From Paenibacillus amylolyticus (GTDB taxonomy: Bacteria > Bacillota > Bacilli > Paenibacillales > Paenibacillaceae): a stretch of DNA of 64,000 bases. Positions 36,113 through 47,500 of the stretch are shown in pieces. Each line of letters starts with the position of its first letter. Positions within the stretch are counted from its first letter, which is position 1. The notes below the pieces were generated by a model that worked only from the letters and a program-made list of their open reading frames with translations, searched no databases and was not told the origin of the DNA. Made by a program: the position numbers and the translations under genes. Location: contig NZ_BCNV01000005.1 of the NCBI RefSeq assembly GCF_001570725.1, positions 124,001 to 188,000 of the forward strand, written 5' to 3'.

Positions 36113-36341
36113 AGCTTTCACACCTTCATTGTTGAAGGAAACACGCAGTTGTTGGACCCGCAGGCGCTATCCTTCGAGATTCGGTCCACTTCCCGATGAC
36201 TATAACACAATCTATGATGATGATGACACCCAATGGATGTAATTCACTGGATGTCTGTTCAGATGCACTCAATAACTGGACATTATATCCTATTGAAGGG
36301 ATAATTGAGAGTAATACTGACGAGAAAGGGAGGGATTAACC

Positions 36342-36935
36342 ATGCGCAAGTTGGCATCTGTGATGGGTACATTATTTCTTTCCGCCGCCATGTTAATGGG
36401 GTGTACACCATCTGAACCAGCGGAAAGCACTGAACCCATAACTCCACCAGTAACGGAACAGCCGAGTGATGTGAGTGATCAGAAGGCGACAGCGGAGGAG
36501 CAGCAACATGCGCTAGAAATGTCGCTGGATTATAAGACAACAGAACTCACCGTGGATGGCAAGGACTATGAGGATACGTTAGAGATGGAAGGGTTATTGG
36601 CCAAAGGGGACACCATGAAGCCATTCCTGACCTCCAGAAACTACGAGGCTTACATGGCTAATCGATATATTGTCTTGCCTCTTCAGGTTGCACACATCGA
36701 ACAAGCGAAGCTGCATCCTGAAAATATACAAACCAAGATCAAAGATAACAAGAGCGACTGGATTCTTGTGGAATACACGCTTGATCTGAAATTTACTGAC
36801 GAGAATGGCAAGGAGTTCAAGTCTATTCCGCTATCGGGCGATATCACCTTTTTGCAGAATCAGGGAGAATGGCGCATTCAGGATGACACGTACAATAGGG
36901 ACGCATTTGCGGACATTATCAATAATTCACTGTAG
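36342..36935 (+). CDS. Lipoprotein of unknown function
   Basis: 197 residues. A lipoprotein signal peptide with lipobox AMLMGC (Cys21) is followed by a Pro/Glu/Thr-rich spacer and a small alpha+beta domain (NRYIVLPLQVAHIEQAKLHP; WILVEYTLDLKFTDENGKEF; WRIQDDTYNRDAFADI). It resembles secreted NTF2-like or DUF-type lipoproteins, but I do not recognise a named family. AAAGGGAGGG precedes the ATG. It is monocistronic. Confidence 0.82.
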   Translation: MRKLASVMGTLFLSAAMLMGCTPSEPAESTEPITPPVTEQPSDVSDQKATAEEQQHALEMSLDYKTTELTVDGKDYEDTLEMEGLLAKGDTMKPFLTSRNYEAYMANRYIVLPLQVAHIEQAKLHPENIQTKIKDNKSDWILVEYTLDLKFTDENGKEFKSIPLSGDITFLQNQGEWRIQDDTYNRDAFADIINNSL

Positions 36936-36959
36936 TCATGAATAAGCTCCTTCATATCA

Positions 36960-36981
36960 GTGCGCACTTCAAAGTGCGTAC
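36960..36981. repeat. Copy 1 of an HxlR-operator-like palindrome
   Basis: GTGCGCACTT and AAGTGCGTAC arms around CA, then TTTTTTTGTGG. About 50 bp of this stretch, including GAATAAGCTCCTT upstream, is nearly the same as the sequence in front of the HxlR gene (copy 2 at 48837). Here it can work as a terminator of the lipoprotein gene, since a T-run follows. Confidence 0.7.
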
Positions 36982-37152
36982 TTTTTTTGTGGCGGCGAAC
37001 CCAGCTAAGCACGCGTCGTCAAAAGGGTCTCATCGCGATGTTAGCTATCGACACCTGCTAGAAATTTTCAGGGTACATTCTCCTTTAATGATGATATTAT
37101 TTGGGTAATCAGCTTACTTATTGCGCTTTTGTAGAATGGGGTTGGGTACATC

Positions 37153-39297
37153 ATGAGGGGGATTCTTCGAGCCGGTTCTCGTAAGGTCTGGCTTTATATC
37201 GTTGTTGCCGTTGTTGTTGGCTTGGTTGCAGGCTATGTCGTCCTCTCTGAGCCGGGCTCTCCTAAGTTTCAAAGTGAAGAAGGCATTCTGGACTTAACGC
37301 AGGTTCAGCTCAGTACGAATCCGCAAAAGTTAACAGGGGAGTGGGCGTTCTACTGGCAAGATCTGCTGTCGCCTGAGAATATGCGGGTTCGTTCGGCAAG
37401 GGAAGGAAATCAGGACCACTGGATTAACATTCCAAGCTCCTGGCTGGGCTACCCGTTAGAAGGTCAGCGGCTGACCGGTACAGGCTATGCAACCTTTGGA
37501 CTGGTCGTTCATCTAAGCGAGCAGGATCGAGATGAGATGCTTGCTCTGCGGCTGCCTAGCATTTTTAATGCGTACAAATTATGGGTCAATGGCGAGCTGC
37601 TGGCAGAAGTTGGTGAGGTTGGTCAGGACAAGCACAGCATGACCCCGCAACTGGAAACAAAGCTGGTGTATTTTCAGCCTGAAAGCGACACGTTAGAGCT
37701 GGTCATGCAAGTATCCAACTTCCAACATCATCGGGGCGGCATTACCAAGGATATCGAGCTGGGTGGCAGTGACGCACTAACGACCAAGACCAATCTGAAT
37801 CTTGCCAGGGATATGTTCATCACGGCAAGTTTGCTAGTGATCGGTTTGTATAATCTGCTGTTGTTCATGCTGCGACGTAAGGATAGAGCTCCGTTATATT
37901 TTGGCCTGTTTACTGTACTGCTTGGTATTCGATCCTTGTTCAACGGCGAGCTTATCTTTACACAATGGTTGCCTCATTTTCCTTGGGAATTGCAGTTCAA
38001 GATCGAATATCTGATTCTTTGCCTCAGCGGTTATATCATCACCATGTATTTTGATTGTATTTTTCCGAATTATGTGTCGCGCTGGTTTCGTCTTGGCACC
38101 CGGATCGTAACTGGTGCATTCTGTATCCTTGTAGTGGTAACCCCTGCAATTATATATACAAAATTTTTGCTGGTCATCGGTGTGATGGTAGTTCTACATA
38201 TGATTTATCTGATGATCGGACTGGTTCAGGCGGCTGTGCGACGTATGGAGGGAGCGCTGATCTTCCTGCTGGTGTCGGTGGTTACTTTGGTCACGGTTGT
38301 CAACGATTTTTTGTATTTTAATGGATGGTCGCTAGTTGGAAATACATCTCCACTTGGCTTATTGATATTTACGATCGCGCAGCTGATTCTGCTGTCTTCG
38401 CGATCTACGAGGACGGCATCGAACGAAGAGAGAATTACACGTGAATTACAGTACGTTAATGACAAGCTGATTGAAATGAATATGAATCTGGAACAGACCG
38501 TTCAGGAACGAACACAGGCCTTATCTACAGTGCATGATGATCTCCAAACCTCGTATGACCGACTGCTTCACTCCGAGCAAGGGAGGAAGAAGCTACTTGC
38601 TTATATTACGCATGATCTGCGTATGCCGTTGTCCAGTATGCTTGGATATGTAGAAGCTATACAGGACAGGGTCAAACCGGAACGCAATGAACAATATCTG
38701 AAGTACATTCGGGAGAACACGATAAGGATTAACCGTATGATCGAGGAGTTGTCCTTCTTGTCTCATTTGGAGACCGGACAAGTCTCGTACCGAATGGAGC
38801 CAGTTCAGATGATTCCTTTCTTGCATGGTTTTTTTGAACAATATGAGTTGGTAGTGCGCGACGCAGGATTAGACTTCATACTGGATATCGGAGATACCGA
38901 GGATAGACGATCTATTTTGCCAGTTGTCGAGATGGATGCGAAAAGAATAGAACAGGCTTTATTTAATCTAGTGTCAAATGCCATGAAGTTCACCTCCAGC
39001 GGGGGGCTGGTGCGTATTGCACTAATTGTGGAAATGGTGAATCATGCTCCCCATGCAGTAATTAGCATACAGGATTCTGGAATGGGTATTCCTCCGGAGC
39101 AGCTTGAGCAAATCTTCGAACGTAATTACAGATATGATCGGCCGGGAATGGGCATAGAGGGCAGTGGACTGGGGCTGGCAATTTGCAGGGAAATCGTACA
39201 AGCGCACGGAGGCATGGTTCGAGCGGAGAGCGACGGCAAGATGGGGGCGACATTCTATGTAACGTTTCCTTGTACGGTGATTGAAGGAAAGGGGTGA
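37153..39297 (+). CDS. 7TMR-DISM sensor histidine kinase
   Basis: 714 residues. An N-terminal helix (13-31) leads to an extracellular DISM-type beta-sandwich (about 45-205; TGEWAFYWQDLL; YKLWVNGELLAEVGE), a seven-helix membrane region (about 220-415), a coiled coil (430-480), HisKA (YITHDLRMPLSSMLG, His487) and HATPase (NLVSNAMKF; DSGMGIPPE; GSGLGLAI). Unlike the two giant kinases in this window, it has no receiver or second kinase module. The regulator gene starts 4 nt after its stop, so the two form a pair. The ribosome site is modest. Its ligand is unknown. Confidence 0.93.
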   Translation: MRGILRAGSRKVWLYIVVAVVVGLVAGYVVLSEPGSPKFQSEEGILDLTQVQLSTNPQKLTGEWAFYWQDLLSPENMRVRSAREGNQDHWINIPSSWLGYPLEGQRLTGTGYATFGLVVHLSEQDRDEMLALRLPSIFNAYKLWVNGELLAEVGEVGQDKHSMTPQLETKLVYFQPESDTLELVMQVSNFQHHRGGITKDIELGGSDALTTKTNLNLARDMFITASLLVIGLYNLLLFMLRRKDRAPLYFGLFTVLLGIRSLFNGELIFTQWLPHFPWELQFKIEYLILCLSGYIITMYFDCIFPNYVSRWFRLGTRIVTGAFCILVVVTPAIIYTKFLLVIGVMVVLHMIYLMIGLVQAAVRRMEGALIFLLVSVVTLVTVVNDFLYFNGWSLVGNTSPLGLLIFTIAQLILLSSRSTRTASNEERITRELQYVNDKLIEMNMNLEQTVQERTQALSTVHDDLQTSYDRLLHSEQGRKKLLAYITHDLRMPLSSMLGYVEAIQDRVKPERNEQYLKYIRENTIRINRMIEELSFLSHLETGQVSYRMEPVQMIPFLHGFFEQYELVVRDAGLDFILDIGDTEDRRSILPVVEMDAKRIEQALFNLVSNAMKFTSSGGLVRIALIVEMVNHAPHAVISIQDSGMGIPPEQLEQIFERNYRYDRPGMGIEGSGLGLAICREIVQAHGGMVRAESDGKMGATFYVTFPCTVIEGKG

Positions 39298-39301
39298 TGA
39301 G

Positions 39302-40000
39302 ATGGACACGCACAAAATCATGATCGTTGATGATGATCCTCATATATGCGAGATTGTGCAGGTGTATTGTGATAGGGAGGGATTTGTCTCCACCTGCAGT
39401 CATAGCGGGTCAGAAGCGATGGAGCTGCTTGCATCGTGTGAGCCGGATTTAATTATACTGGATATATTGTTGGCTAATGAGAACGGTATTGACTGGTGCA
39501 GGAATGCGCGTAATCTCACCAGTGCGCCGATTGTGTTTCTGAGCAGTCAAGAGGAAGACGAAATAAAAATTAGCGCATTGTCCTATGGCGGGGACGATTA
39601 TGTGACCAAACCGTTCAGTCCGGGAGTGCTCATGGCCAAGATCAAGGCTCACCTTCGCAGAGTGTCGACGGGTAGAAGGGAACAACTGCTGGAGTTACCG
39701 GGTTTGACACTGGATTTCTACACGCAGTCCGTCAACACGGGGAGTAAACCTATCTATTTATCGAAAAAAGAGTTCAGTCTGCTGTCCTATATGGCACAAA
39801 ACGTGAATCGTGTCGTTAGTGTCGATACGTTGTTTCAAATCATCTGGGGAATGGAAAGTCTGGAGGATACGAGAACGGTCGCTGTACATATCAGTAATTT
39901 ACGCAAAAAAATTGAGTCTGACCCTGCCGACCCCGAGCGAATCATTACGGTTCGGGGGAGCGGATATATGCTGGTTTCTAACAGTACATCACAAGCATGA
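39302..40000 (+). CDS. OmpR-family response regulator
   Basis: 232 residues. Receiver with IVDDD, phosphoacceptor Asp54 (LIILDILLANENG) and Lys in YVTKPF, then an OmpR/PhoB winged helix (LSKKEFSLLSYMAQN; DTRTVAVHISNLRKKIE; VRGSGYML). ATG 39302 follows AAAGGGG at 8 nt. It is the partner of the DISM kinase upstream. Tandem GTTTTC/ATTC-type repeats in the shared promoter block of the next two genes are candidate binding sites. Confidence 0.94.
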   Translation: MDTHKIMIVDDDPHICEIVQVYCDREGFVSTCSHSGSEAMELLASCEPDLIILDILLANENGIDWCRNARNLTSAPIVFLSSQEEDEIKISALSYGGDDYVTKPFSPGVLMAKIKAHLRRVSTGRREQLLELPGLTLDFYTQSVNTGSKPIYLSKKEFSLLSYMAQNVNRVVSVDTLFQIIWGMESLEDTRTVAVHISNLRKKIESDPADPERIITVRGSGYMLVSNSTSQA

Positions 40001-40029
40001 ATATAGCAGTAAGGGTGGTAGTCTATTAT

Positions 40030-40078
40030 AAATGGGAAAATGGCGTTGGAGCAGTACCTGACGCTATTGGCCCATTTT
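40030..40078 (+). terminator. Terminator of the kinase-regulator operon
   Basis: AAATGGG / CCCATTT base stem with ATGGCGT / ACGCTAT inside, then TTTTG. Confidence 0.75.
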
Positions 40079-40405
40079 TGTTTTTTCCACTAGCTTCGTA
40101 ATCGACTCAAGATATTGAATTCCTCAACACCAGTCTGCGCTTTTCCATCCTCGTCAAAATGATGTGCCATCTCTCCGAAGAATTAAACGATCCAATACGC
40201 ACGGATTTAAAGTTTTCTTTAGGTTTCTCAAGTAGGATGATCCATCATGATAAAATCACATTGGTCGATATAACGACATATTTCATCAAATTGCAACTGA
40301 TTATTAGCTAAGAGGACGTTCATTCGAGCCGGATCAAACGATAATACGTGAAGAAATGGTTGTCTTGCTGTCCCGCATTAGTACTTGAAGAAGGAAGTGG
40401 CTTCG
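40079..40405. other. Leader and promoter region of the MinD-like gene
   Basis: No gene is supported. It holds the first copy of a shared promoter block (40209-40256) and a 149-nt leader whose sequence partly resembles that of the giant SLH gene (ACGACATA, then a Thr/Leu-free TTG-AACTGAT-AG stretch). Confidence 0.5.
40209..40256 (+). promoter_or_regulatory. Shared promoter block, copy 1
   Basis: AAAGTTTTCTTTA (40209-40221), 24 nt of unlike sequence, then CATGATAAAAT (40246-40256), which contains an extended -10 (TGATAAAAT). The same two elements with exactly the same 24-nt spacing stand before the giant SLH gene at 41372-41419. The upstream element lies where an OmpR-type activator would bind near -35. 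Confidence 0.65.
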
Positions 40406-41215
40406 ATGGCACGAGTTATATGTATCACATCAGGGAAAGGTGGAGTTGGCAAGACAACGGTCACGGCTAATCTCGGGACTGCCCTTGCCTTATCGGGGAG
40501 CAGCGTTTGCCTGATCGACGCTGATTTTGGATTGAGAAATCTGGATATTCCGCTTGGTTTGGGCAATAGGGTAAGGTATCATATTTCCGATTTTCTGACG
40601 GGTCAATGTGCTTTACATCAAGTGATCGTCAAAGATAAGCGAATCAGTACCTTGTCCTTTATCTCCTGTAGTAACGATGCGGTGCATCACGATGATCCGC
40701 AAGTTTTTGGCGAGGTTGTGCAGCAAATAGCCCAGAACTATGATTATGTGCTGATCGATTCGCCGGCAGGCATTGAAAATGGATTCTGGAATGCAGCTTT
40801 GGCAGCAGATGAGGCTATTGTCGTTACTACGCCTCATCGTACATCGCTTCAGGATGCGGATCGCGTAATCGGATTATTAGAAGATATGATTCCGGCTCCG
40901 CCACAGCTCATCATTAATATGGCCGACGGACAGGAAGCCCGTTCGGCAACGGTAAAGATGCAGGATATTATCGATATTCTCAATATCGGTGTGATTGGCG
41001 TGATCCATGCCGATGTAGAAATTATACGTTCCGTACATAAGGGCATCCCGATTGCGCTTAATCCCGAGTTTGAAAGCGGGCTGCGCTTCAGGCATATCGC
41101 CCACAATGTGGCGAAGAATCAGCAGGAGCCTTTTATCTCAGTGAAACCCAAGAGGCATATTAGTATTTTTTCACTTCCTCAAAGACTGCGTTGGGGGAAG
41201 AGCAGTTCGTTATAG
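40406..41215 (+). CDS. MinD/ParA-like ATPase
   Basis: 269 residues. Deviant Walker A (SGKGGVGKTT, residues 9-18, with the signature Lys11), switch I (LIDADFGLRNLDI), Walker B-like YVLIDSPAG and the MinD-specific INMADGQEARSA region. It matches MinD across its length and ends in a short amphipathic, basic tail (ISIFSLPQRLRWGKSS) that may bind membrane. MinC or MinE genes are not present, and this is not the usual mre-min locus, so it is a paralogue. ATG 40406 is chosen over TTG 40385 as it starts the conserved MARVICITSGKGG. It shares a promoter type with the next gene, a giant surface protein; a role in positioning or exporting that protein is speculation. Confidence 0.88.
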   Translation: MARVICITSGKGGVGKTTVTANLGTALALSGSSVCLIDADFGLRNLDIPLGLGNRVRYHISDFLTGQCALHQVIVKDKRISTLSFISCSNDAVHHDDPQVFGEVVQQIAQNYDYVLIDSPAGIENGFWNAALAADEAIVVTTPHRTSLQDADRVIGLLEDMIPAPPQLIINMADGQEARSATVKMQDIIDILNIGVIGVIHADVEIIRSVHKGIPIALNPEFESGLRFRHIAHNVAKNQQEPFISVKPKRHISIFSLPQRLRWGKSSSL

Positions 41216-41371
41216 TCGATTCTGCTAGGTGAATCGTTCACACGCGAATCATCTGGAATGGAATGCAGACTAGCTTTAAAATTCATGAAAAATTGTGGTG
41301 TGGGAGTTACCTTCCCTACGCCGCTATTTTTGATGTCATTGATGTTCTCACTTGCAAGTAGTTGCTTACTT

Positions 41372-41419
41372 AAAGTTTTCTTTATAATTCACAAGCGCCC
41401 CTATCTCGCATGATAAAAT
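41372..41419 (+). promoter_or_regulatory. Shared promoter block, copy 2
   Basis: AAAGTTTTCTTTA (41372-41384) and CATGATAAAAT (41409-41419), 24 nt apart, as at 40209-40256. The sequence between differs almost completely, so the two ends are conserved for function rather than by recent copying. Confidence 0.65.
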
Positions 41420-41460
41420 ACGGAAGAAAAAACGACATAATTTGCATGTATTGGTGTCAC

Positions 41461-41544
41461 AATTCGACTGCGACTGATAAGAAAGGTCGGTGAACGAATT
41501 CAATCTGTAAAGTTGGCATTATCGTACCTTAAAGCAGTCGAATT
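41461..41544 (+). promoter_or_regulatory. Long-range inverted repeat in the giant SLH gene leader
   Basis: AATTCGACTG (41461-41470) pairs perfectly with CAGTCGAATT (41535-41544), 43 nt before the start codon. TTTTTT follows at about 41555. It could be an attenuator or a stability element. Confidence 0.35.
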
Positions 41545-41587
41545 TTGGACGGTCTTTTTTAGTTTGATCTATACATAGAAGGGATGA

Positions 41588-44500
41588 ATGAAAGTGAAGA
41601 AAGTAAGACAGGGATGGAAGGTGAGCCGGCAGATCCTGATGTGGATGCTGGTGATCAGCTTAGTAGTTTCTGCCGTGCCCCTATTACCAGCACAATCGGC
41701 AGTAGCGGCTGAACTGCCGATGCAGATGACAAAAGTAACCACATCCAGTGGATTCCAGGATGTGAGTCCCACCGACTGGTTCTATGATGCAGTCGTCCAT
41801 GTGCAGGAGAAGGGCATATTCAGCGGAACGAACGCGAGTAGCTTCTCTCCTAAGGGGACAATGACACGTGCCATGTATGTGACGGCACTTGGACGGATGG
41901 CCGGAGTCGATGCCGGGGCGTACTCCACTTCGAGCTTTGCCGATGTACAGGCGGGCAGCTGGTATGCGCCATATGTCGAATGGGCGGTTAAGAAGGGAAT
42001 TACCGATGGCACGGGGGATCGGAAATATTCGCCGGATGCTACCGTATCTCGGGAGCAAATGGCGACGATGACGTTGCGGTATTTCGAAAGCGAACAGATC
42101 CCTTATCAGACCGAGAATCCGGTCACGACAGAGCCGGGCGATCTCGGGGATGTATCGCCTTGGGCGGCTGACGCGGTCATCAAGCTGTGGCAAGCCGGTG
42201 TGTTCACCGGGGACGAAAAGGGGAACTTCAATCCGCGTGCACAAGCGAGTCGCGCGGAAGCAGCGGTTCTCTTCATGCGCAACAACGCGGTTGTAGAGCC
42301 GTGGAAAAATCAGAATCAAACGCCGGTGACGCCTACTCCAACACCTACACAACCGGGAACTCCAACGGTAAACCCAACACCAACACCCGGCGGTAATAAT
42401 GGTGGCGTAACACCGACGGAACCGGTGACACCAGCGCCAACACCTGGAGGTAACCCCGGAACGGGTTCCACCGCGTATACACTAACGTTTGATAGCAACG
42501 GTGGCTCGGCGGTCGCTGCGCAGACGGTACGACCAGGCCAGGTGCTCAATAATCTTCCTGCTCCAACGCGGGATGGATATATATTTCAAGGGTGGTTTAC
42601 AGATAGTGATCTTTCACTCATCTTTGCAAGTGGCAGTACCTTGACCGCAGATACGAAATTATATGCAAAGTATACGGATCGCGTGGACAGTGCTGTACAA
42701 AGTACGCCTAGCTACTCGGTACTGGATGTTGCGACGAACTATACGATCGCTGTACAAGATACATCGGGCAGCCTAACAGCATCTGAGGTCAAAGCTCGCA
42801 TGACGTTTCAGGATACAGCCAATCCTGAATTTGAGGGGATCACCGTCACGGGAGGGAACGGGAAGTTCACGGTAGCGTCCGCAGTAGAAGGTGGTCATTT
42901 CGTAGAAGGCAACACGTATGAACTTACGTTGACAGACGACAACTTGACCTTCCAAGGCCAAGACGCGACGACGAGAATCTATGTGTTTGGCGTTGCGAAG
43001 CAAGAAATCATGGACATCCCGCTGCATACGAGCATGGTCTACCTGTCCTTTGCGGATGTCACGGATATGATGCTGAACGGCACGGAGGTTGGTTCGGCAG
43101 CCATTCCTGTAGTCGCCACAACGGTAGGTGGTAGTGGAAATACGCTGGCTGAAGCCAATGCAAGCAGCGGTACGTTCGTATATAACGGAAGCACCGAGGT
43201 TGAAGCTGGCGATACCGTCGCCATCTATCAAGGGGTTCGCCCTGATCTGCGCACGTTAGAAACAACCGGTGAAGACAATGGCGATATCGCCTATGTCCAT
43301 ATCTCAGCGGTGAACGATACGACCTACACCTATGGTCAAGCAGATATCAATCAAGTATTGTTCAAACCGGATGTGCTGCCAGTGAGTGTAGATGCAGACA
43401 CAGACAATGATCCTGATAACCATTCCATCACGGTTGAGCAGACTGTGATGAACTATAGTGACAGCATGTATGAGCCACTCGGCTTGGATGAGCTGACGAC
43501 AGTGGATGTAGGCGACTTTATCGGGTTCTATGAGGGTGGATTTGCCCAATCGGATTTTGTGGCCACTGGTTACGGGCGCATCACGTCAATTACGCCTGCG
43601 GCAGAAATGAATATCATTACGTATACCGATGCTACGCTAGATGACGTCACGAGTGCGTTCGACCTCTATCAGAAGCAAGCCATTGAAGGCGAAGAGTTGT
43701 TGTCGAAAGACCAGATCGCACAGCTCGAAGAACAGATTGAGGAGCAAGCCTTAGATAGCGGGTTCGTTGATCAAGCGGCGGAATACCTGTCAGAACTGGC
43801 GATGGAGACAGAGGAGATTCAGAAGATCAATGCTCAGGCATCACGTGCCCTCTCTGGTGACAGTGGTCGGGTAAGTGTGGAGAATCTGACCGTTGTTGCT
43901 AAACTTGGCACAAAACTGAAGAACATTAACGGCCGATCCTCCGGTGTGAGTGCTACACTGCAAGTGGGCGCGGATATTGTTGTGAATGTTAGTGAAGATA
44001 GCGATCTGATCATCCATATGACCAGTACATTCGTTCAGGAGATGAGCCTGGATCTCGGTGTGAATTCGGAGACGAAGTGGCATTGGTATACCATTTCGAC
44101 ATTTTTGGGCGATATCCCGATCTTCCCAGTCATTGATGATTATGTAATCACAGCGAATCTGGATGCTTATAGCTATACCGGAATGAACATCACGGCAGAG
44201 ATGGCTCTTGTCGAACCAGATAAGTTGGAAGCTGCGCTGACGAACTGGCTGGATGCGAAGACCTCTGGCAAATTTAGTCAGGTGCGGAACATTGCAACAG
44301 AGATTGAAGCGGTCATGGAGGGTGTGCAAGATACCGCCGTAGACGCGGAATCATTGAAGGAACAGTATCAAGAGATGTTGAGTCAGAAAACGGAGTGGGT
44401 TCCATTAATCAAGAAGACGCTCTTTGAAAAGAGCGTGCGTGTGGCACTGGGGATTATTGAAGTCCAATTCAAAGCTGAGTTTGTAGTTAGCGCGCAGGTG

Positions 44501-47500
44501 AACTTAACCATCGGGGCAGATTTCTATTATAAGATGGCTAAGCGCTACTCAGTGACCTTACGTGTATTGAGTTTCAGTGGTTCGAGTAATACGGTTAGCT
44601 TGCCAGAAGACGGCGATTACCAGTTTACCTTCTATGTGATGGGGACGCTCGGTTTGCGAGCCGGTATTCATATGGAAGTTCAAGCGGGAATTGGCAGTGT
44701 TGATTTGAATAGTATCGGAATTGCTGTAGAACCAGGCGTGTATGTGAATCTGTGGGGTTACTTCTACTATCAGCTAAAAAATATTAGCGGAGTGAAGACG
44801 ACGAAGTCTTTAGGGGCCCTGTTCGTCGAGATCGGCATATATTTGGAGGTGGCACTTGGCGCCCAATTAGGCGATGGAGCGCTCTCGGATAGCGTAGAAC
44901 TGGCGGATGAAGAGTGGCCACTGTATACGATTGGGGAAGAAAAGAACGTCTATGACTTCGCCTATCCACAGGATGATGAGCTTGGGTTGCTCTTTAGAGG
45001 AAATGCTGACTCTCGCAATTTACCAGAGTCATTTTTCAAGATGAATACTCTTAATTTGAAAACAGGTATAACGACGGAAGAAACATATGATAGTTCACAA
45101 TTTGATATTCAATTAAGCGGTGATAACTTCAGATTTTTGCTAGATAAAAAAGGGGTACAAGTTAGAAATAAGACGATTCCATCGAGTGCGGCTAAATTAG
45201 TTATTACTTGGAAGGGAGCGCCGATGTCATTCACGTCAACTCCGATTCAACGTACGATTCCGCTGAACTGGATTAAAAGTGCGGATGGTGATCTAACGAT
45301 CGAATTCGATCCAAGTAATGGAGAACCATCTGAGATTGTGACTGCTGCCTTTAATGCAGCCATTCAAGTGAAAAACAAAGTCCCAGTAAATCCGGGATAT
45401 ACTTTCGATGGCTGGTATACTTCTGCCTATGGTGGTACAAAAGTGGACATCCCCAACAGGATGCCTACAGGTATTCCAAAACTGTATGCACGTTGGATTG
45501 TGAACACAGACACACCGTACAAAGTCAATCATTATTTGATAGATGCAAACTCACAGAAAATATCTGTGCTTACGGATTCCGAAACGAAGACAGGAACAAC
45601 AAATACAGAGATTCGTATAACCTCTAACAAATATAGAGATCGTGGTTATAATGAAGTTGCAGTAAAAGGTATCTATATTAAGGGTGATGGTTCAACGGTT
45701 GTTAATATTTATTACAAACCGATAAGTCGGACATTAACTTTTAATTTAGGTTATGAGGGAGCACCGGAAGGTAAACTAACGGATCTAATTTATAAAAATA
45801 TCGTTAATCGAATTCCAGTTCCGACAAGAACGGGATATACGTTTGCGGGTTGGTCACCGAATGTCCCAAATACGATGCCAACGGATAACGCGACTTATAC
45901 CGCAAACTGGACAGTCAGGGATGATACGCCTTACAAAGTCGTATACTTGCAGCAAAATATAGGGCATCCAACCTACACGGTTGCAGATGTAGAAACGCAT
46001 CGGGGTATAACCAATACGAGGGTAACTCTGCCTAAAGAATCACTCAGGTCTTACGAAGGATTCACTGTAGATACAGCTCTTCCGGGAACTGTGTTAGATG
46101 CCGATATTGCCAGCGACGGTACAACGGTTCTACGGGTGTACTATACGCGCAATACGTATAAGTTGACCATAGATTACAATGACTTGAATACACCTGCAAA
46201 GGAGATAGATGTACAATACGGATCAACGACTTCATTACATTTCGGTGATCCAACTTGGGCAGGTCATGAATTCAAGGGGTGGTCAGCTGTCCCAGCGGTA
46301 ACCATGCCTGCACAAGATATCGAGTATATCGCTCAGTGGGACATAGACCAGCATACTGTCAAATTTAACAGTAATGGTGGAGTGGAAGAAGTTCCTGATC
46401 AAACGTTAGCTTATGGAAAAACTGTCATCGCACCAGTCACACCAACGAAGAAAGATCATGCGTTCGGAGGTTGGTATAGCGACAGTGATCTTACGCAACC
46501 TTACAATTTCGCAATGTCGGTGACGAGTAATATTACGTTGTACGCGAAGTGGATGCGTGGGTATACGATGAGCATCAACAGTAATGGTGGGACAGAGATA
46601 TCCGATCAGGCGGTCTACGAAGGAACAAAACCTGCGGCACCTCAACCACCAACGCGGGAGGGATATGTGTTCGGAGGTTGGTTTAGCGACAAAGATTTGA
46701 CAAAGGCATATAATTTCACAACCGAAATCGTGAATGGTGATATCACCTTGTATGTGAAATGGGTAGTTGCTCAAAAAATACAGTATAGAGTTCGCTTCTA
46801 TGATGAACAAAAGACTGAGCCAATCGATCAGCTGGTAACTGAAGGTGGTGTGGCAGTGGCACCTGAGCCACTACCGAAACCAAATCATACGTTCTTGTAC
46901 TGGAGAGATAAAGAGAAGCGGAACCAAGCATTTGACTTCACAACACCAATAATGAGGAATTATGAGATACACACGGCATGGATACTGAATAGCTATGAGG
47001 TAAGCTTCATAAGCGACGGCAAGAAGTTGAGTAGTCAGTCTGTGGACCATCAACAATCTGCTAAGGAGCCTTCAAGTCCAACGCGCGAAGGTTATGTGTT
47101 TAAAGGCTGGTACAGTGACAGCGATCTGACGATACTCTACGATTTCAGGGCTCAGGTGACGAGTGAAATTTCGTTGTATGCGAAGTGGGCACCTAAGTTC
47201 ACCGTGAGATTTGATAGTAAAGGCGGCTCAGCAGTAAATGCCGGGACAGTGGAGTATAATGCTAAAATTGCGGTGCCTACATCTCCGACGCGGACAGGTT
47301 ATGAATTCGGTAATTGGTATAGTGATGAAGATTTGACCAGTGTCTATAATTTTGAGACACCTGTAACGACAAATCTCACGTTGTATGCGAAATGGACACC
47401 CGTCTTTACAATAATCTTCGACCATAAGGATGGTTCAGCGGTGACAGATCAGCAGCCGGTGCTGGAAGGGGAAGTGGTTTCTGAACCTGCCGCACCACAT

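Larger units (their letters stand above)
41216..41587. other. Leader and promoter region of the giant SLH protein gene
   Basis: No gene is supported. It contains the second copy of the shared promoter block, a leader of about 165 nt, and a 10-bp inverted repeat in the leader followed by a T-run. Confidence 0.5.

Noticed and set aside
41684-42352. Minus-strand frame of 222 codons in the SLH part of the giant protein
   Set aside because: Arg/Cys-rich translation typical of antisense frames; SLH domains are clear on the other strand.
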